Positions 18,448 to 27,181 of a stretch of 64,000 bases of DNA are shown here, piece by piece. This DNA is from Rubritalea marina DSM 17716 (lineage in GTDB: Bacteria; Verrucomicrobiota; Verrucomicrobiia; Verrucomicrobiales; Akkermansiaceae): NCBI RefSeq assembly GCF_000378105.1, contig NZ_KB899262.1, positions 1-64,000 on the forward strand. Reading direction: 5' to 3'. The stretch's first letter is position 1. Every line of letters begins with the position of its first letter. The translations under genes were made by a program, and so were the position numbers. Below the pieces are notes generated by a model. The model made no database searches and had not been told where the DNA came from. It saw only the letters and a program-made list of their open reading frames with translations.

Positions 18448-19482
18448 TTAATGATACTTTAGATCCTCGATACCCAAAACATGCGCGATATGCTCCGCCG
18501 TCAGAGCGCCCATCGTCTTGCAGTCATCGAAGCGGTCCGTCTTGTGCATCCCGCCCAGCTGTTGCGCCAGCGAGATCACGTTCTCTTCCGGGCACACTTG
18601 TGAGCGGTTCATGGTACGCAAAATCGCCGAGAGCCTGCGATGCTCGGCGGTGGCTCGGCGTGCCATTTGAGAGCGTTCCTCCTCGGCATACTGCTTAATG
18701 GTCTGGCGGTTCAGCGCATCGAAGCTGAGTCGCGTGATTTGGCGGTTTGAACGGAAATTGTATGCGTGGTAGACCTTTGCCCGGCCTTCGTAGGATTGCT
18801 GGTCAAAATCGATTGGTCGCACCCGATACTGCACCTCCTCAAAGTCCGGCGTGATATCAACCACGTAGTTCACGGATCGCATGTCTCCGAGTAAGCGGAT
18901 GAAGCAACGCTCATTAAACTTCGAAAATTCCTTGGAGATACGCACTCGGTTCAACTCTGGATTGTTCAAATAATCTTCGGAAAACACATCACCTGGAACC
19001 CCCGCAATGTGATCCTCAATCAAGGTGTCGCCATTGACCAAATAATTCATCCGATTCGGCGAAAGAATGTGCTCAAGCTCAAGCCCAAACAAACGTGAAG
19101 CATCTGCCAACTTCACATAGAAGTAATCGGAGTTGTCGTTAAATTGGTTGGTGATCTTGATCCGGAAAGGACGCGAATTGCCAAATTCACCAAAATCGAT
19201 ACGATCGACTGTGAGGTGTTCATGCACGGGCGTGTCGCCACCGATTTTAAGTGCGGTATAAATGCTGATCAATTGCTCATCGAGCACCGCTTGCTCCTGA
19301 GGAGGGTACATTACCGTGAGCCAAAGCGTTTCATTCCCCTGTGGGTCATCGTAGGGGATCGACCCGACAAAGCGCAGCAGATCTTGGTAAATCAATGGGA
19401 TCTCAGAAACTCTCCCGAAGTGGTAGAGGTATTGCTGCAGCGAAGAGCTGATCGGATAGTGGACTTTACGTTGGAATATCAT
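18448..19482 (-). CDS. Conserved hypothetical protein
   Basis: A 344-residue soluble protein without signal peptide or membrane segment; I do not recognise the family. The composition is that of an ordinary globular protein. Features are FQRKVHYPISSSL at the N-terminus, a MNYLVNG / DFEEVQYRVRPIDFDQQSYEG central region, an Arg-rich helix (EEERSQMARRATAEHRRL) near 260-280 and a helical C-terminus. ATG at 19482 is preferred over an in-frame GTG at 19497. A terminator separates it from the response regulator upstream, and it ends eight bases before the pseudouridine synthase, so the pair is probably cotranscribed. The RPIDFDQQSYEGR stretch near residue 225 could belong to a nucleotide- or kinase-like fold, but this is too weak to call. 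Confidence 0.75.
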   Translation of the reverse strand: MIFQRKVHYPISSSLQQYLYHFGRVSEIPLIYQDLLRFVGSIPYDDPQGNETLWLTVMYPPQEQAVLDEQLISIYTALKIGGDTPVHEHLTVDRIDFGEFGNSRPFRIKITNQFNDNSDYFYVKLADASRLFGLELEHILSPNRMNYLVNGDTLIEDHIAGVPGDVFSEDYLNNPELNRVRISKEFSKFNERCFIRLLGDMRSVNYVVDITPDFEEVQYRVRPIDFDQQSYEGRAKVYHAYNFRSNRQITRLSFDALNRQTIKQYAEEERSQMARRATAEHRRLSAILRTMNRSQVCPEENVISLAQQLGGMHKTDRFDDCKTMGALTAEHIAHVLGIEDLKYH

Positions 19483-19528
19483 GGCTGCGGTTGGCACACA
19501 TCGAGGATGGTCTCAGAATTAAAGCAAA

Positions 19529-19572
19529 TCTGCCCCATTGGCGAGCCTACAAAAGCGCGCGTATGGGGCAGA
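19529..19572 (-). terminator. Rho-independent terminator of the first two-component operon
   Basis: A perfect ten-base inverted repeat TCTGCCCCAT/ATGGGGCAGA with a 24-base loop lies 26 bases past the response-regulator stop. On the minus strand it is followed by the T-rich TTTGCTTTAATT. Confidence 0.6.
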
Positions 19573-19597
19573 CAAAAACATGTGTTGCAAGGAAGCT

Positions 19598-20266
19598 CTA
19601 GCCCTTGTCGTCCAGTGTGAGCAAGCCTAGCTTGAAGGCTTTGGCAATTGCCGAAGGCGCGTTTTTCACGTCGAGCTTGGCGTAGATGTTGCACACGTGG
19701 GTCACCACGGTACTCACGCTGATGTTCAAACGCTCCGCAATCTCCTTCTTGACGAGCCCGTCTGCCAACAAAGCAAGCGTCTGAATCTCACGATCCGTGA
19801 GCATCGACTCCATCTGCTGCTGAGGAAGCTTAGACTTCAAAGTGGTCATCACAAACTTGGCCACCTTGGCATCGAGTGAGGCCCCACCCTTCATGACCAT
19901 GCGAATCCCTTCGGTGAGCTGCTTCACCGTCGAGGCTTTGAGGAGGTAGCCTGAAGCTCCGAGCATGATCGCTTTGAGTACGTCCGCTTCTTGGTCGGAC
20001 TGGGTCAGCACGATGATCTTCAAGTCTGACTCCTGCTTGGTGAAATAAGAAATTGCCTCTAGGCCATTCATCCCTGGAAGGTGTAGATCCAAGAGCACCA
20101 CATCAGGCGCCTCAGCACCCGGATCATCCAGGCTTCTGAGCGCACGCTCAGCAGTACCAAATTGGCTGACAAGTTCCATATCATCCTGGCGGCCAATCGC
20201 CAGTTCCACGATTTCGCGGTACTCCGGATGGTCTTCCACCATCATAATTCTAATTGTTTCACTCAT
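19598..20266 (-). CDS. NarL/LuxR-type response regulator (system 1)
   Basis: A 222-residue cytoplasmic DNA-binding regulator. The receiver domain (1-125) has the acidic pair in MMVEDHPEY (8-16), the phospho-acceptor Asp60 in VVLLDLHLPGMNG and the Lys of the LLKAS motif near 108-112. The LuxR-type helix-turn-helix (about 155-217) reads LTDREIQTLALLADGLVKKEIA... with the VVTHVCNIYAKL recognition helix. It starts nine bases after the histidine kinase stop and is its evident cognate partner. Two paralogous regulators at 38004 and 44552 share about half their residues. Targets are unknown; the surrounding sulfatase and esterase genes are the natural candidates (inference). Confidence 0.92.
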   Translation of the reverse strand: MSETIRIMMVEDHPEYREIVELAIGRQDDMELVSQFGTAERALRSLDDPGAEAPDVVLLDLHLPGMNGLEAISYFTKQESDLKIIVLTQSDQEADVLKAIMLGASGYLLKASTVKQLTEGIRMVMKGGASLDAKVAKFVMTTLKSKLPQQQMESMLTDREIQTLALLADGLVKKEIAERLNISVSTVVTHVCNIYAKLDVKNAPSAIAKAFKLGLLTLDDKG

Positions 20267-20275
20267 GGTAGTATC

Positions 20276-22270
20276 TTAGCTAAATATTCTTCGTCTTCGT
20301 GTAGGTAGTTTCAGGATAATGCGGGTACCGCCCGACTCGGGGTTTTCTGAGCTGACGGTCGCCTTGAGGAGCTTGGCTCTACGTTGCAATGAATGAGGAA
20401 TATAGTCCTCACCACGATCAGAGCCAATACCATTGTCGGTAACTGTTAATACAACACGTTTTTCATCAGCTACCAGCACAGAATCAAATGTTGTGGCTCC
20501 AGAGTGCCTACTAATGTTCACCAAGCACTCTTTGTAGAAGAGGAAAAGGTCAAATCGAACGCTACCTGGCAGGGTGCGTAGATACTGCTCACCCTCCACT
20601 TTCAGAGTATAATCGAGCTTCGCCATGATCCGCCGGGCCGCCCTCTCCATGTCGTCTTTGAGGTCTGTGTATAGCTCATCGGCTTCCAGCATATTAATAC
20701 AATACCGAACCGCCGCTCTGGACCTTTCGGTCTCCGAACGGATTCTGCGATGCAAGGTCGATAGCTCTTCTGGGTCGTCTTCAGTCTCTGATGCTAGGTC
20801 GCTCAAAAGGCCAATGGTGTGGATGTTGGCACCGAGCTCATCATGCAAGTCCGCAGCCAGACGCTCGCGAATCTGGGTGACCTGACGCACTCGATTCAAG
20901 CGCTCAATCAAAATCGTCACGATGATCCCAGCCCCAAGTAGCACCGCGAGCCAGCCAGTACGGTTTAGGATCTTAGTTTGGCGCGCGTAGCGCAGCTCCA
21001 GCTCAGCTTCGATGAGTGGCTTCTCCACCTCTAGCTCATGCCGCCTGGACAACTCCTGCATCCATAAGCGAAGCGGCAGGATGTCGCCATAGAGGTTGCG
21101 CCCATCCGTCAGTGCACTGATCGAGCGCACCGGACTATCCACCGGAAAGTCCGCATAGAGCTTCTTGCCCAACGCCACATTTTCTGCACCTGAGAAGACC
21201 TCGATCTCAGCAAAACCGATCTGCGTCTTCATCAGTCCACGCCACATTCTGGCGTAGGGCTCCAGCGCGACCACTCGGATGTAACGACAAACTTGTGGTT
21301 CAAAATCACGCATGATGATCGGCCCGGATTCATAGAGCGAAGTCATCTGGTACTCCGTAAGGCGATCGAAGGTCTTGAAATCAGGGTCATTCGATCCCTC
21401 TACCACTAGCCAACGAGGCATTCCAAAGTCATTGGTAATCACCTGCGGCACTGTGTCACTTAGGTCAAGTGAGTGGATATTGATCCGATCCAACAGGATA
21501 TCTTCTCCCAAGTCCATCGTGATCACCGGCTCTTTACCGATGCCGATGCGGCTGTTGAAGGCCAGGCTTTGCTCACCGTGCGCTGCATCCATCAAGTATG
21601 GTAGGAATCCATCCACCAAAAATCGCTTATCGCGCGCTAGGTCACCATCATCCGCATTCGGAGAGGACACCTCAATAGGGCGCTGGATCGCCACGTTGCG
21701 CTCGCCATTGAAGATCAACACTTCAAACAGCTGGAGGATGTACATCCCATCCCACGCGCGCCTTGAGAGCTTGGTGGCCTCGACGCGCACCCAAGTCCCT
21801 TCCACCGAACCACAAGGAATGACCACAGGGGCGATACGCGGCAGCAGCTGGTCATCGGCATCAAACGACGCCACCACCGTACCCTCATCGTCTGGGCCAT
21901 TGCCCACGATGATTTGAAACTCTTCTGGAAAGGCGTCCGCGACGAAGCCTTCTTTGGTATCGCGCCAGATCGAGGGCACGAGCACCACCTCATCCACCTG
22001 CTCCAGCTTGCCCATGTCAATCTGGACCCACTCGGTGTTGTCGCTACTTTGATGCGCTATGGTGCGGTAGCCTACCGCTCCTACTCCATTGCGAAAGCTG
22101 TAACGCGCGAGCGAGTCGAGCTCTTGCTTCACCTCAACCAGCCGTTGCTCCAGCTCGTGCAGCGATGATGCTTCGACCTTTTCAGAGATCTCGCGCCGAG
22201 TTGCCTCAGCCGAGCACAGGCTCAATAAAAAGATGCTGAGGTAGAAAATCTGTCGGACGCATGTGGGCAT
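20276..22270 (-). CDS. Histidine kinase with extracellular discoidin-like sensor (system 1)
   Basis: A 664-residue membrane kinase. A signal/anchor segment (5-22) and coiled coil (27-55) lead into an extracytoplasmic sensor of two to three discoidin-like (F5/8 type C) units: WVQIDMGKLEQVDEVVLVP (81-99) to LFEVLIFNG (181-189), then VITMDLGEDILLDRINIH (249-266) to IGFAEIEVFSG (351-361), and a short third unit. One membrane span (about 437-457) precedes a HisKA_3 domain with His476 in DLHDELG and an ATPase domain with Asn585 in the N-box and DNGIG (612-616). Discoidin folds commonly bind glycans, so it may sense an extracellular polysaccharide directly (inference). The cognate regulator follows after nine bases. 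Confidence 0.9.
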   Translation of the reverse strand: MPTCVRQIFYLSIFLLSLCSAEATRREISEKVEASSLHELEQRLVEVKQELDSLARYSFRNGVGAVGYRTIAHQSSDNTEWVQIDMGKLEQVDEVVLVPSIWRDTKEGFVADAFPEEFQIIVGNGPDDEGTVVASFDADDQLLPRIAPVVIPCGSVEGTWVRVEATKLSRRAWDGMYILQLFEVLIFNGERNVAIQRPIEVSSPNADDGDLARDKRFLVDGFLPYLMDAAHGEQSLAFNSRIGIGKEPVITMDLGEDILLDRINIHSLDLSDTVPQVITNDFGMPRWLVVEGSNDPDFKTFDRLTEYQMTSLYESGPIIMRDFEPQVCRYIRVVALEPYARMWRGLMKTQIGFAEIEVFSGAENVALGKKLYADFPVDSPVRSISALTDGRNLYGDILPLRLWMQELSRRHELEVEKPLIEAELELRYARQTKILNRTGWLAVLLGAGIIVTILIERLNRVRQVTQIRERLAADLHDELGANIHTIGLLSDLASETEDDPEELSTLHRRIRSETERSRAAVRYCINMLEADELYTDLKDDMERAARRIMAKLDYTLKVEGEQYLRTLPGSVRFDLFLFYKECLVNISRHSGATTFDSVLVADEKRVVLTVTDNGIGSDRGEDYIPHSLQRRAKLLKATVSSENPESGGTRIILKLPTRRRRIFS

Positions 22271-22286
22271 TTATAGATAACTAACA

Positions 22287-22300
22287 CAGCAAATTTGCTG
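22287..22300. promoter_or_regulatory. Perfect 14-bp palindrome upstream of kinase 1
   Basis: CAGCAAATTTGCTG lies 17-30 bases upstream of the kinase ATG at 22270, with a TATAAA-like element between the two on the minus strand. The position suits an operator or the 5' leader of the kinase-regulator operon; no such function is shown. Confidence 0.35.
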
Positions 22301-22349
22301 AATCCAATGCTATTCTCAATAGATTAGAAGGTCGAGGTGCTGGAGCGAC

Positions 22350-23738
22350 TTATTGATCCGCTTTGATGTCCTTGCGGAGCTCAGAGAATGTGGAGCTATC
22401 AGGACCATCTGGCAGGCTGGCCTGCCAATCGATGAGCTTCTTGGTGAGACGCTCAAGCACCTCTGGATGCTTCTCTTTGAGGTCTACGTTCTCCTGCACA
22501 TCTGACGCAATGTCGTAGAGCTCGAAATGCTTCATCACACGATCGGTCACAAGCTTCCAGTTTTGATCCACCACGGCATAGCCGACCCAATGATTGGGGC
22601 GACCCTTGGACCCTGGGTAAGCTGGGTTATCCATCTTCCAGAAAAGCGGCTTCTCACGCTTCGCCATCGTAGCCCCCTGAAGCACTTCCACCTGGCTCAC
22701 GCCATCCGGCTCGTATCCAGCTGGGAACTTCGCACCAGCAAGCTCGATGAAGGTTGGAAGAAGGTCGACTGCAGAGATCAGTGACTGGTCGTCAATACGC
22801 CCCGCCTCTACCTTGCCTGGCCAACGCACCAGAAATGGAACGCCAATCCCGCCCTCGAAGAGAGACGCCTTGTAGCCCTTGCGGCCGCCAGTCACGCCCT
22901 TAGCAGCAGCAATCCCATAGCCGGATCCAGTCGCTGTGTCGTGCTTGATCCTGAGCGGTTCTTCACCGACAGCACGCGCTGGTCCGTTGTCAGAGGAGAA
23001 AACCACCAAGGTATTGTCGGCGATGCCCATGCGGTCAAGCGCGTCCAAGATCTCACCCACGCGATCGTCTGCGTGCGAAAGAACGGAAGCGTAGATGTTA
23101 TCAGCCTCTGGCAGGTCGCGGAATCTCCAGCGGTACTTCGGCAGCGTGTGGAATGGTGTGTGCGGCTCGTGCATCCAGACATTCACGAAGAATGGTTTCC
23201 CAGCCTTGTGGCTCTTCTCCATGAAATTCACCGTGTGCATGGAGTCTTCAAACCACGGCATTTGCTCGCCAGCACAGTTGAAGGCACCGTACTCGTCGTA
23301 GCCATACTCACCTGGTACTGGTGAGTCGGGAATCATGTTGTTGGCGAGATGCCACTTGCCGTAGTGAGCCGTGGCGTAACCAGCTTCTTGCAGCATTTTT
23401 GGCAAGAGCGGCGCGTCCAAGCTCAACCAATCCGGCATGTTGCGCTTTGCATTACTTGGTACCCAAGCGAAATGACCATCAATACTATAGCGAGCCGGGA
23501 AATGCCCGGTCATCACTGCAGCGCGGCTTGGTGAGCAAACACCACTGGCCACAGTGAAACGCTGAAAATCTGCACCTTCTTTAGCCAAACGGTCGATGTT
23601 TGGCGTCTTGATGTATGGGTGGCCGTGGCAACTAAGGTCGCCCCAACCCCAATCATCAGTGAAGATAAAAATAATATTGGGTTTCGGCGCAGCCAAGGCT
23701 GTCGAAACCGTCATCGCAAGGAGCAGCAAGTATTTCAT
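22350..23738 (-). CDS. Secreted type I sulfatase (CSPSR)
   Basis: A 462-residue sulfatase of the S1/alkaline-phosphatase superfamily that hydrolyses sulfate esters of carbohydrates in the periplasm or outside. It has a signal peptide (1-16), metal-binding Asp28/Asp29 in FTDDWGWGD, the formylglycine site CSPSR at 68-72 (Cys68 must be converted by a maturation enzyme, not present here), HYGKWH near 126-131 and a KDIKAD-type tail. The ATG overlaps the stop of the preceding gene by four bases (ATGA), so the two are translationally coupled and are likely to act on the same substrate. The exact sulfatase subfamily and regiospecificity cannot be read from the sequence. Confidence 0.93.
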   Translation of the reverse strand: MKYLLLLAMTVSTALAAPKPNIIFIFTDDWGWGDLSCHGHPYIKTPNIDRLAKEGADFQRFTVASGVCSPSRAAVMTGHFPARYSIDGHFAWVPSNAKRNMPDWLSLDAPLLPKMLQEAGYATAHYGKWHLANNMIPDSPVPGEYGYDEYGAFNCAGEQMPWFEDSMHTVNFMEKSHKAGKPFFVNVWMHEPHTPFHTLPKYRWRFRDLPEADNIYASVLSHADDRVGEILDALDRMGIADNTLVVFSSDNGPARAVGEEPLRIKHDTATGSGYGIAAAKGVTGGRKGYKASLFEGGIGVPFLVRWPGKVEAGRIDDQSLISAVDLLPTFIELAGAKFPAGYEPDGVSQVEVLQGATMAKREKPLFWKMDNPAYPGSKGRPNHWVGYAVVDQNWKLVTDRVMKHFELYDIASDVQENVDLKEKHPEVLERLTKKLIDWQASLPDGPDSSTFSELRKDIKADQ

Positions 23739-26179
23739 GGGTGTTTGAATTCTATGTGTATGTTATCTGAGGTTTTCACTTGGGTAGGAATGTTGTAGGT
23801 GCGGCTCCAGAGTTGGGTCGCAGGATCATAGTCAGTCTGCCAGAAGTCACTGCCATGCACACTTTGGTCCAATGGCTTGCCATCTACCAAAAGCTCACCT
23901 TGGTCAGGTGTTGGCAACGCCATAATAGTGATGGGCAAGTAGCCGATACCACCCTCCAATTGCATGCTAAGGTTGCCCTTGTCGCTCATCACGCGAAGGT
24001 CTGGGTGACGGCGTATCAGGCCGCCACGCTCTATGGAGACTTGATAGTTACCACCCATGGCCTCGCGGTATGCGAGTTCCCAAGTATTGGCGCTTTTCTC
24101 GAGCGCCGCCTTCAGCTCTTTGTTCGGGCCATAGTACTCATCTGCAGCTTTCGGGAACACCAGGTACTCGACAGTGGCTTCCACATAGTCGCCAGCTTCT
24201 AGACGCTTAACATCAGCAGGCGGCACGATATCAAAGGTGGAAAAGTCCATGTCTCTGAGACGAGTGCCGCGCTCAGCAATCCATGCCGGAGCTTCCTTGC
24301 CACCCAAGCGAGCTTTCCAAGAACGGATCACCAATCCACGGTTCGCCCAGGGGCTCGGCAGCAATTTACCGCGTTGCTCAGAGTCGTGCATCGACACCCA
24401 AGGCACGCGACCCACACACTTGATCGGCTCGCCGCGGTAGACATCGCCACCCCAAGTGGCATCCCACTCACGCTTCAGACCGCCTTCATCACCAAAGGCG
24501 AGCTTCTTCTCAGCCGTGTAATTGTAGGTATCTGAACCGATTTGGAAGATCACAAAGCGTGAGAAATCAACTGGCTTGTGCACGTGCATGCGTAGCTTGA
24601 AGGTGCCACGCACGATGTCGTCACTGCGGCTAATGCTGGTCGTGGTGGAATGCCAAATCGATTCTTCCAAATTGCCTCCGTAGGTGACCTCAGTGAGGCA
24701 TGGACCCTGGCGGTGACGCAGCGCCTGCATCGCAGCAGGAACCACACGAGTGCCGTCTGGCTTAAACAATCTAAAGAAGTCGGCACCCCCCACATTGTTG
24801 GTCCACTGCCACACCCCGGATCCATCCGGCTTGCTCACCATCAAAGGACGCACATCCGTCACGATTGTGTCCGCCTGAGCCTGGCTTGGTTCGTAGCAAA
24901 TGCTCTCGCCCCAGGCACCAATGGCACTTTCCTCCCACAGCTGGTTACTGCCCCAGCCGATCAATGATAGCTGCGCGTGCGAAGCCGCTGCCACGCCACC
25001 CCAGTGGCCGTAACAAATCGTCAGCTCCAGCTCCTTCTGGCTATTCGCCGGCATGCGCATTTGTGAAACTCCGTGAAACCATTGGTTGCGGTAGATGCCC
25101 GCCTCTTCCAAGGTGTGCCAATTCTTGCTCAACTGCACCGGAATCCCCGTTGGATTGCCCTCGGTGTCGCGTAGCATTGCAGAAATACCAGTGACTGGAG
25201 CACCAATCGGCTGCGCCATCCCTGTGTTGGTCTTCTCAAAAATCATCCGCACCATCTGCGGCTTGTCGCTCGGGTTCTTCAGCACCACACGCACGCGCTC
25301 AATAGCATCATTCTGGGTCGCCCCCTCAAAGCTAGGCACGATTGGCTTCACCTTATCCAAATCCACTCGATAACTCGCTAAGGATTGGTCGTAGCGCACC
25401 TTGCGCTCCTGCCCCGTAGCGATTTCGTTGGCGAGAAGCTGCACTTCGGTCTGCGGCTGCTTCACCAACATCTTCGCTGGGTCAAAGTTTAGACTCACTT
25501 GCTTCCACCCTTTTGAGTACACTGGATCAGCATTCTCCGGAGCCGTATCGGTTTGGATTAAGCCCTGCTGGTTGCCCAGCTGGATTTTCAGATCCAAGTC
25601 CTTGTATGCACCAACTGGCTTCACCGCCAACACGAAAGTCAATCGATCCGGCCAAGCCACCGTCTCAAAACGCGATTCAGTCTTCAACACCTCGCCATCA
25701 GCTGCGACAAACTCCAAATCAGTCACATCGGCACGCTGGAGCAACTTGCCAGAAACGATCACGCGAGGTCCCTCAAAACGCGACCACTTGCCACCTTTGG
25801 CACAGACATAGGTCTTGCCATCCACCACTGCCTGCAGCTTTAGCTCGGCCGGCTGAAATTGAGTCGCTGGTCCATCCACGTGGTGGTAAATGTTGTAGCC
25901 CCTCTCACTCGGCGCACCCGCTAGATGCACCACCTCAAGCGTCTCAGTATTCAGATAAAACGAATAATGGCCGGTGCGAATACAACGAACCCATGGCGCA
26001 TTCTCAATCAAACCTGGAAAGCCTTCCGCCCACCACATGGAGGTGAAATCAGAATTCACAGGCATGAGCCTAGAAAGCGGTGCATCCACCATCTCGCCTG
26101 CCGCCGGAGCTGAAGCATCCTCAGCATGCGTTGACACCAAACCTGATAATAGAAGGAATAAACTGAATCGAAGTTTCAT
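23735..26179 (-). CDS. Large secreted protein of unknown function, coupled to a sulfatase
   Basis: An 814-residue exported protein (signal peptide 1-19) that I do not recognise. It appears globular and beta-rich, with many aromatic residues (FTSMWWAEGFPG, SLIGWGSNQLWEESAIGAW, VPWVSMHDSEQ), no membrane anchor, no repeats and no known catalytic motif. The Trp-rich segments and size resemble polysaccharide-processing enzymes such as lyases or glycosidases with a large open cleft, but no family assignment is supportable. Its stop overlaps the start of the sulfatase by four bases, which ties the two products to one pathway. A candidate promoter/operator dyad lies 75 bases upstream of the ATG. Confidence 0.8.
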   Translation of the reverse strand: MKLRFSLFLLLSGLVSTHAEDASAPAAGEMVDAPLSRLMPVNSDFTSMWWAEGFPGLIENAPWVRCIRTGHYSFYLNTETLEVVHLAGAPSERGYNIYHHVDGPATQFQPAELKLQAVVDGKTYVCAKGGKWSRFEGPRVIVSGKLLQRADVTDLEFVAADGEVLKTESRFETVAWPDRLTFVLAVKPVGAYKDLDLKIQLGNQQGLIQTDTAPENADPVYSKGWKQVSLNFDPAKMLVKQPQTEVQLLANEIATGQERKVRYDQSLASYRVDLDKVKPIVPSFEGATQNDAIERVRVVLKNPSDKPQMVRMIFEKTNTGMAQPIGAPVTGISAMLRDTEGNPTGIPVQLSKNWHTLEEAGIYRNQWFHGVSQMRMPANSQKELELTICYGHWGGVAAASHAQLSLIGWGSNQLWEESAIGAWGESICYEPSQAQADTIVTDVRPLMVSKPDGSGVWQWTNNVGGADFFRLFKPDGTRVVPAAMQALRHRQGPCLTEVTYGGNLEESIWHSTTTSISRSDDIVRGTFKLRMHVHKPVDFSRFVIFQIGSDTYNYTAEKKLAFGDEGGLKREWDATWGGDVYRGEPIKCVGRVPWVSMHDSEQRGKLLPSPWANRGLVIRSWKARLGGKEAPAWIAERGTRLRDMDFSTFDIVPPADVKRLEAGDYVEATVEYLVFPKAADEYYGPNKELKAALEKSANTWELAYREAMGGNYQVSIERGGLIRRHPDLRVMSDKGNLSMQLEGGIGYLPITIMALPTPDQGELLVDGKPLDQSVHGSDFWQTDYDPATQLWSRTYNIPTQVKTSDNIHIEFKHP

Positions 26180-26486
26180 AATATTTGTGAATAACCGTGC
26201 CTAGATCATGAGACACAGAAAGCGAATGTTAGGTGACGCGCCCTTCACGGTAATCCTCATTTTATACGAGGAAAACCACAAGAAATATCAAAATCTTTTA
26301 GGAAATTCTCAGATCACTTCATAATCACCCAATAAAGTAACAAACACTCAAGTGAGCCTAGTACCAACAGCTAGCCCCTAAAGCCAGGTCTAACGCGCTT
26401 CATGAAGCAGCAAAACCTAACAGGTGGACATCACTAAGCTCCCCCCTTGAACAAGGAGGGTCTATGAAACAATTGGAGTATCTTAC
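26180..26486. other. Intergenic stretch with a promoter-like dyad and a GC-rich hairpin
   Basis: These 307 bases hold no gene that I can support. They carry the dyad TCCTCATTTTATACGAGGA at 26254-26272 (see that entry), several CTAG-containing words, and a stem CCCTCCTTG/CAAGGGGGG near 26440-26463 without a T-run, which could weakly terminate the minus-strand gene ending at 26487. Confidence 0.5.
26254..26272 (-). promoter_or_regulatory. Dyad with 14-base core shared with 35346
   Basis: TCCTC and GAGGA flank ATTTTATAC; read on the minus strand it contains TATAAAATGAGGAT. The identical 14-mer occurs upstream of the PEP-CTERM gene at 35292, also inside a short dyad. It is 75 bases from the start of the 814-residue protein. 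TATAAA may act as a -10 element within an operator. Confidence 0.4.
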
Positions 26487-27161
26487 TTATTGCCGGCGAA
26501 GGACCAAGCCTCGTATTTTCATCCGCTTTGTACGAGGATCTTGATAGGCACACAGCAATGACTGCCGCCTCTCTTCCACCCAGCGAGTTCGTCCAAACGT
26601 TTTCCATTCTGGGGCCTGCTTGTATTGGAAGTGAACGTCCAACAACTTGCCATTAAAGCTAGGCTGAAAACTTGTCACTTTCTTTGAAGTAGCAAACACT
26701 TTTGTTTTACCTACCAGCCCACGTACGGGATATGGTGAAGCATTGATCAACTTGTAGCTTCCATAAGGGAAATTTGCCACAGCACGATCGAGCACCAGTG
26801 CATTGTATGCACTTTCCCCTTCGACAGGAAATAAGACTAGGAGTGGTTCTTGTACCCTCGTAGGTACTTTTACAGTGGTCAGTATTGGATACTGAACAAT
26901 GCCATCCTCATCCACTTCTTTGCGACAGAGCGCAACACGTCCACCCTCGTTGATAACAGACTTAAAGGGTCCAAGTACATTAGCATTTGAAAGCCGAATC
27001 GCCTCCCCTTGACCCTTCTTATTTAGAATGTAAATGGTTTCATGACCCTTCGCATATTCAAATGCGTATAATGAAAGTGCCACCTCTCTGGCTTGAGCTC
27101 TAATAGATTGGGGCATACAAACTAGCATTAATGCTAGGATTGGTAATAGATTCTTAATCAT
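26487..27161 (-). CDS. Secreted hypothetical protein downstream of the pseudopilin-like gene
   Basis: A 224-residue exported protein I do not recognise. ATG at 27161 is chosen because it opens a clean signal peptide (MIKNLLPILALMLVC...AQA, 1-23); the frame continues upstream into the preceding gene without a better start. The mature part is small, beta-strand-rich and basic at its C-terminus, ending RGLVLRRQ. It begins 20 bases past the end of the 1177-residue pseudopilin-like gene, so the two very likely form an operon. Two-gene sets of a long pseudopilin-like protein plus a small exported protein occur in Verrucomicrobia, but this partner has no known role. Confidence 0.7.
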   Translation of the reverse strand: MIKNLLPILALMLVCMPQSIRAQAREVALSLYAFEYAKGHETIYILNKKGQGEAIRLSNANVLGPFKSVINEGGRVALCRKEVDEDGIVQYPILTTVKVPTRVQEPLLVLFPVEGESAYNALVLDRAVANFPYGSYKLINASPYPVRGLVGKTKVFATSKKVTSFQPSFNGKLLDVHFQYKQAPEWKTFGRTRWVEERRQSLLCAYQDPRTKRMKIRGLVLRRQ

Positions 27162-27181
27162 GAAATTTGGTGTGACAGATA

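Noticed and set aside
26440-26463. GC-rich stem as a rho-independent terminator
   Set aside because: No T-run follows on the minus strand, and pairing depends on a G-U; kept only as a note in the intergenic entry.
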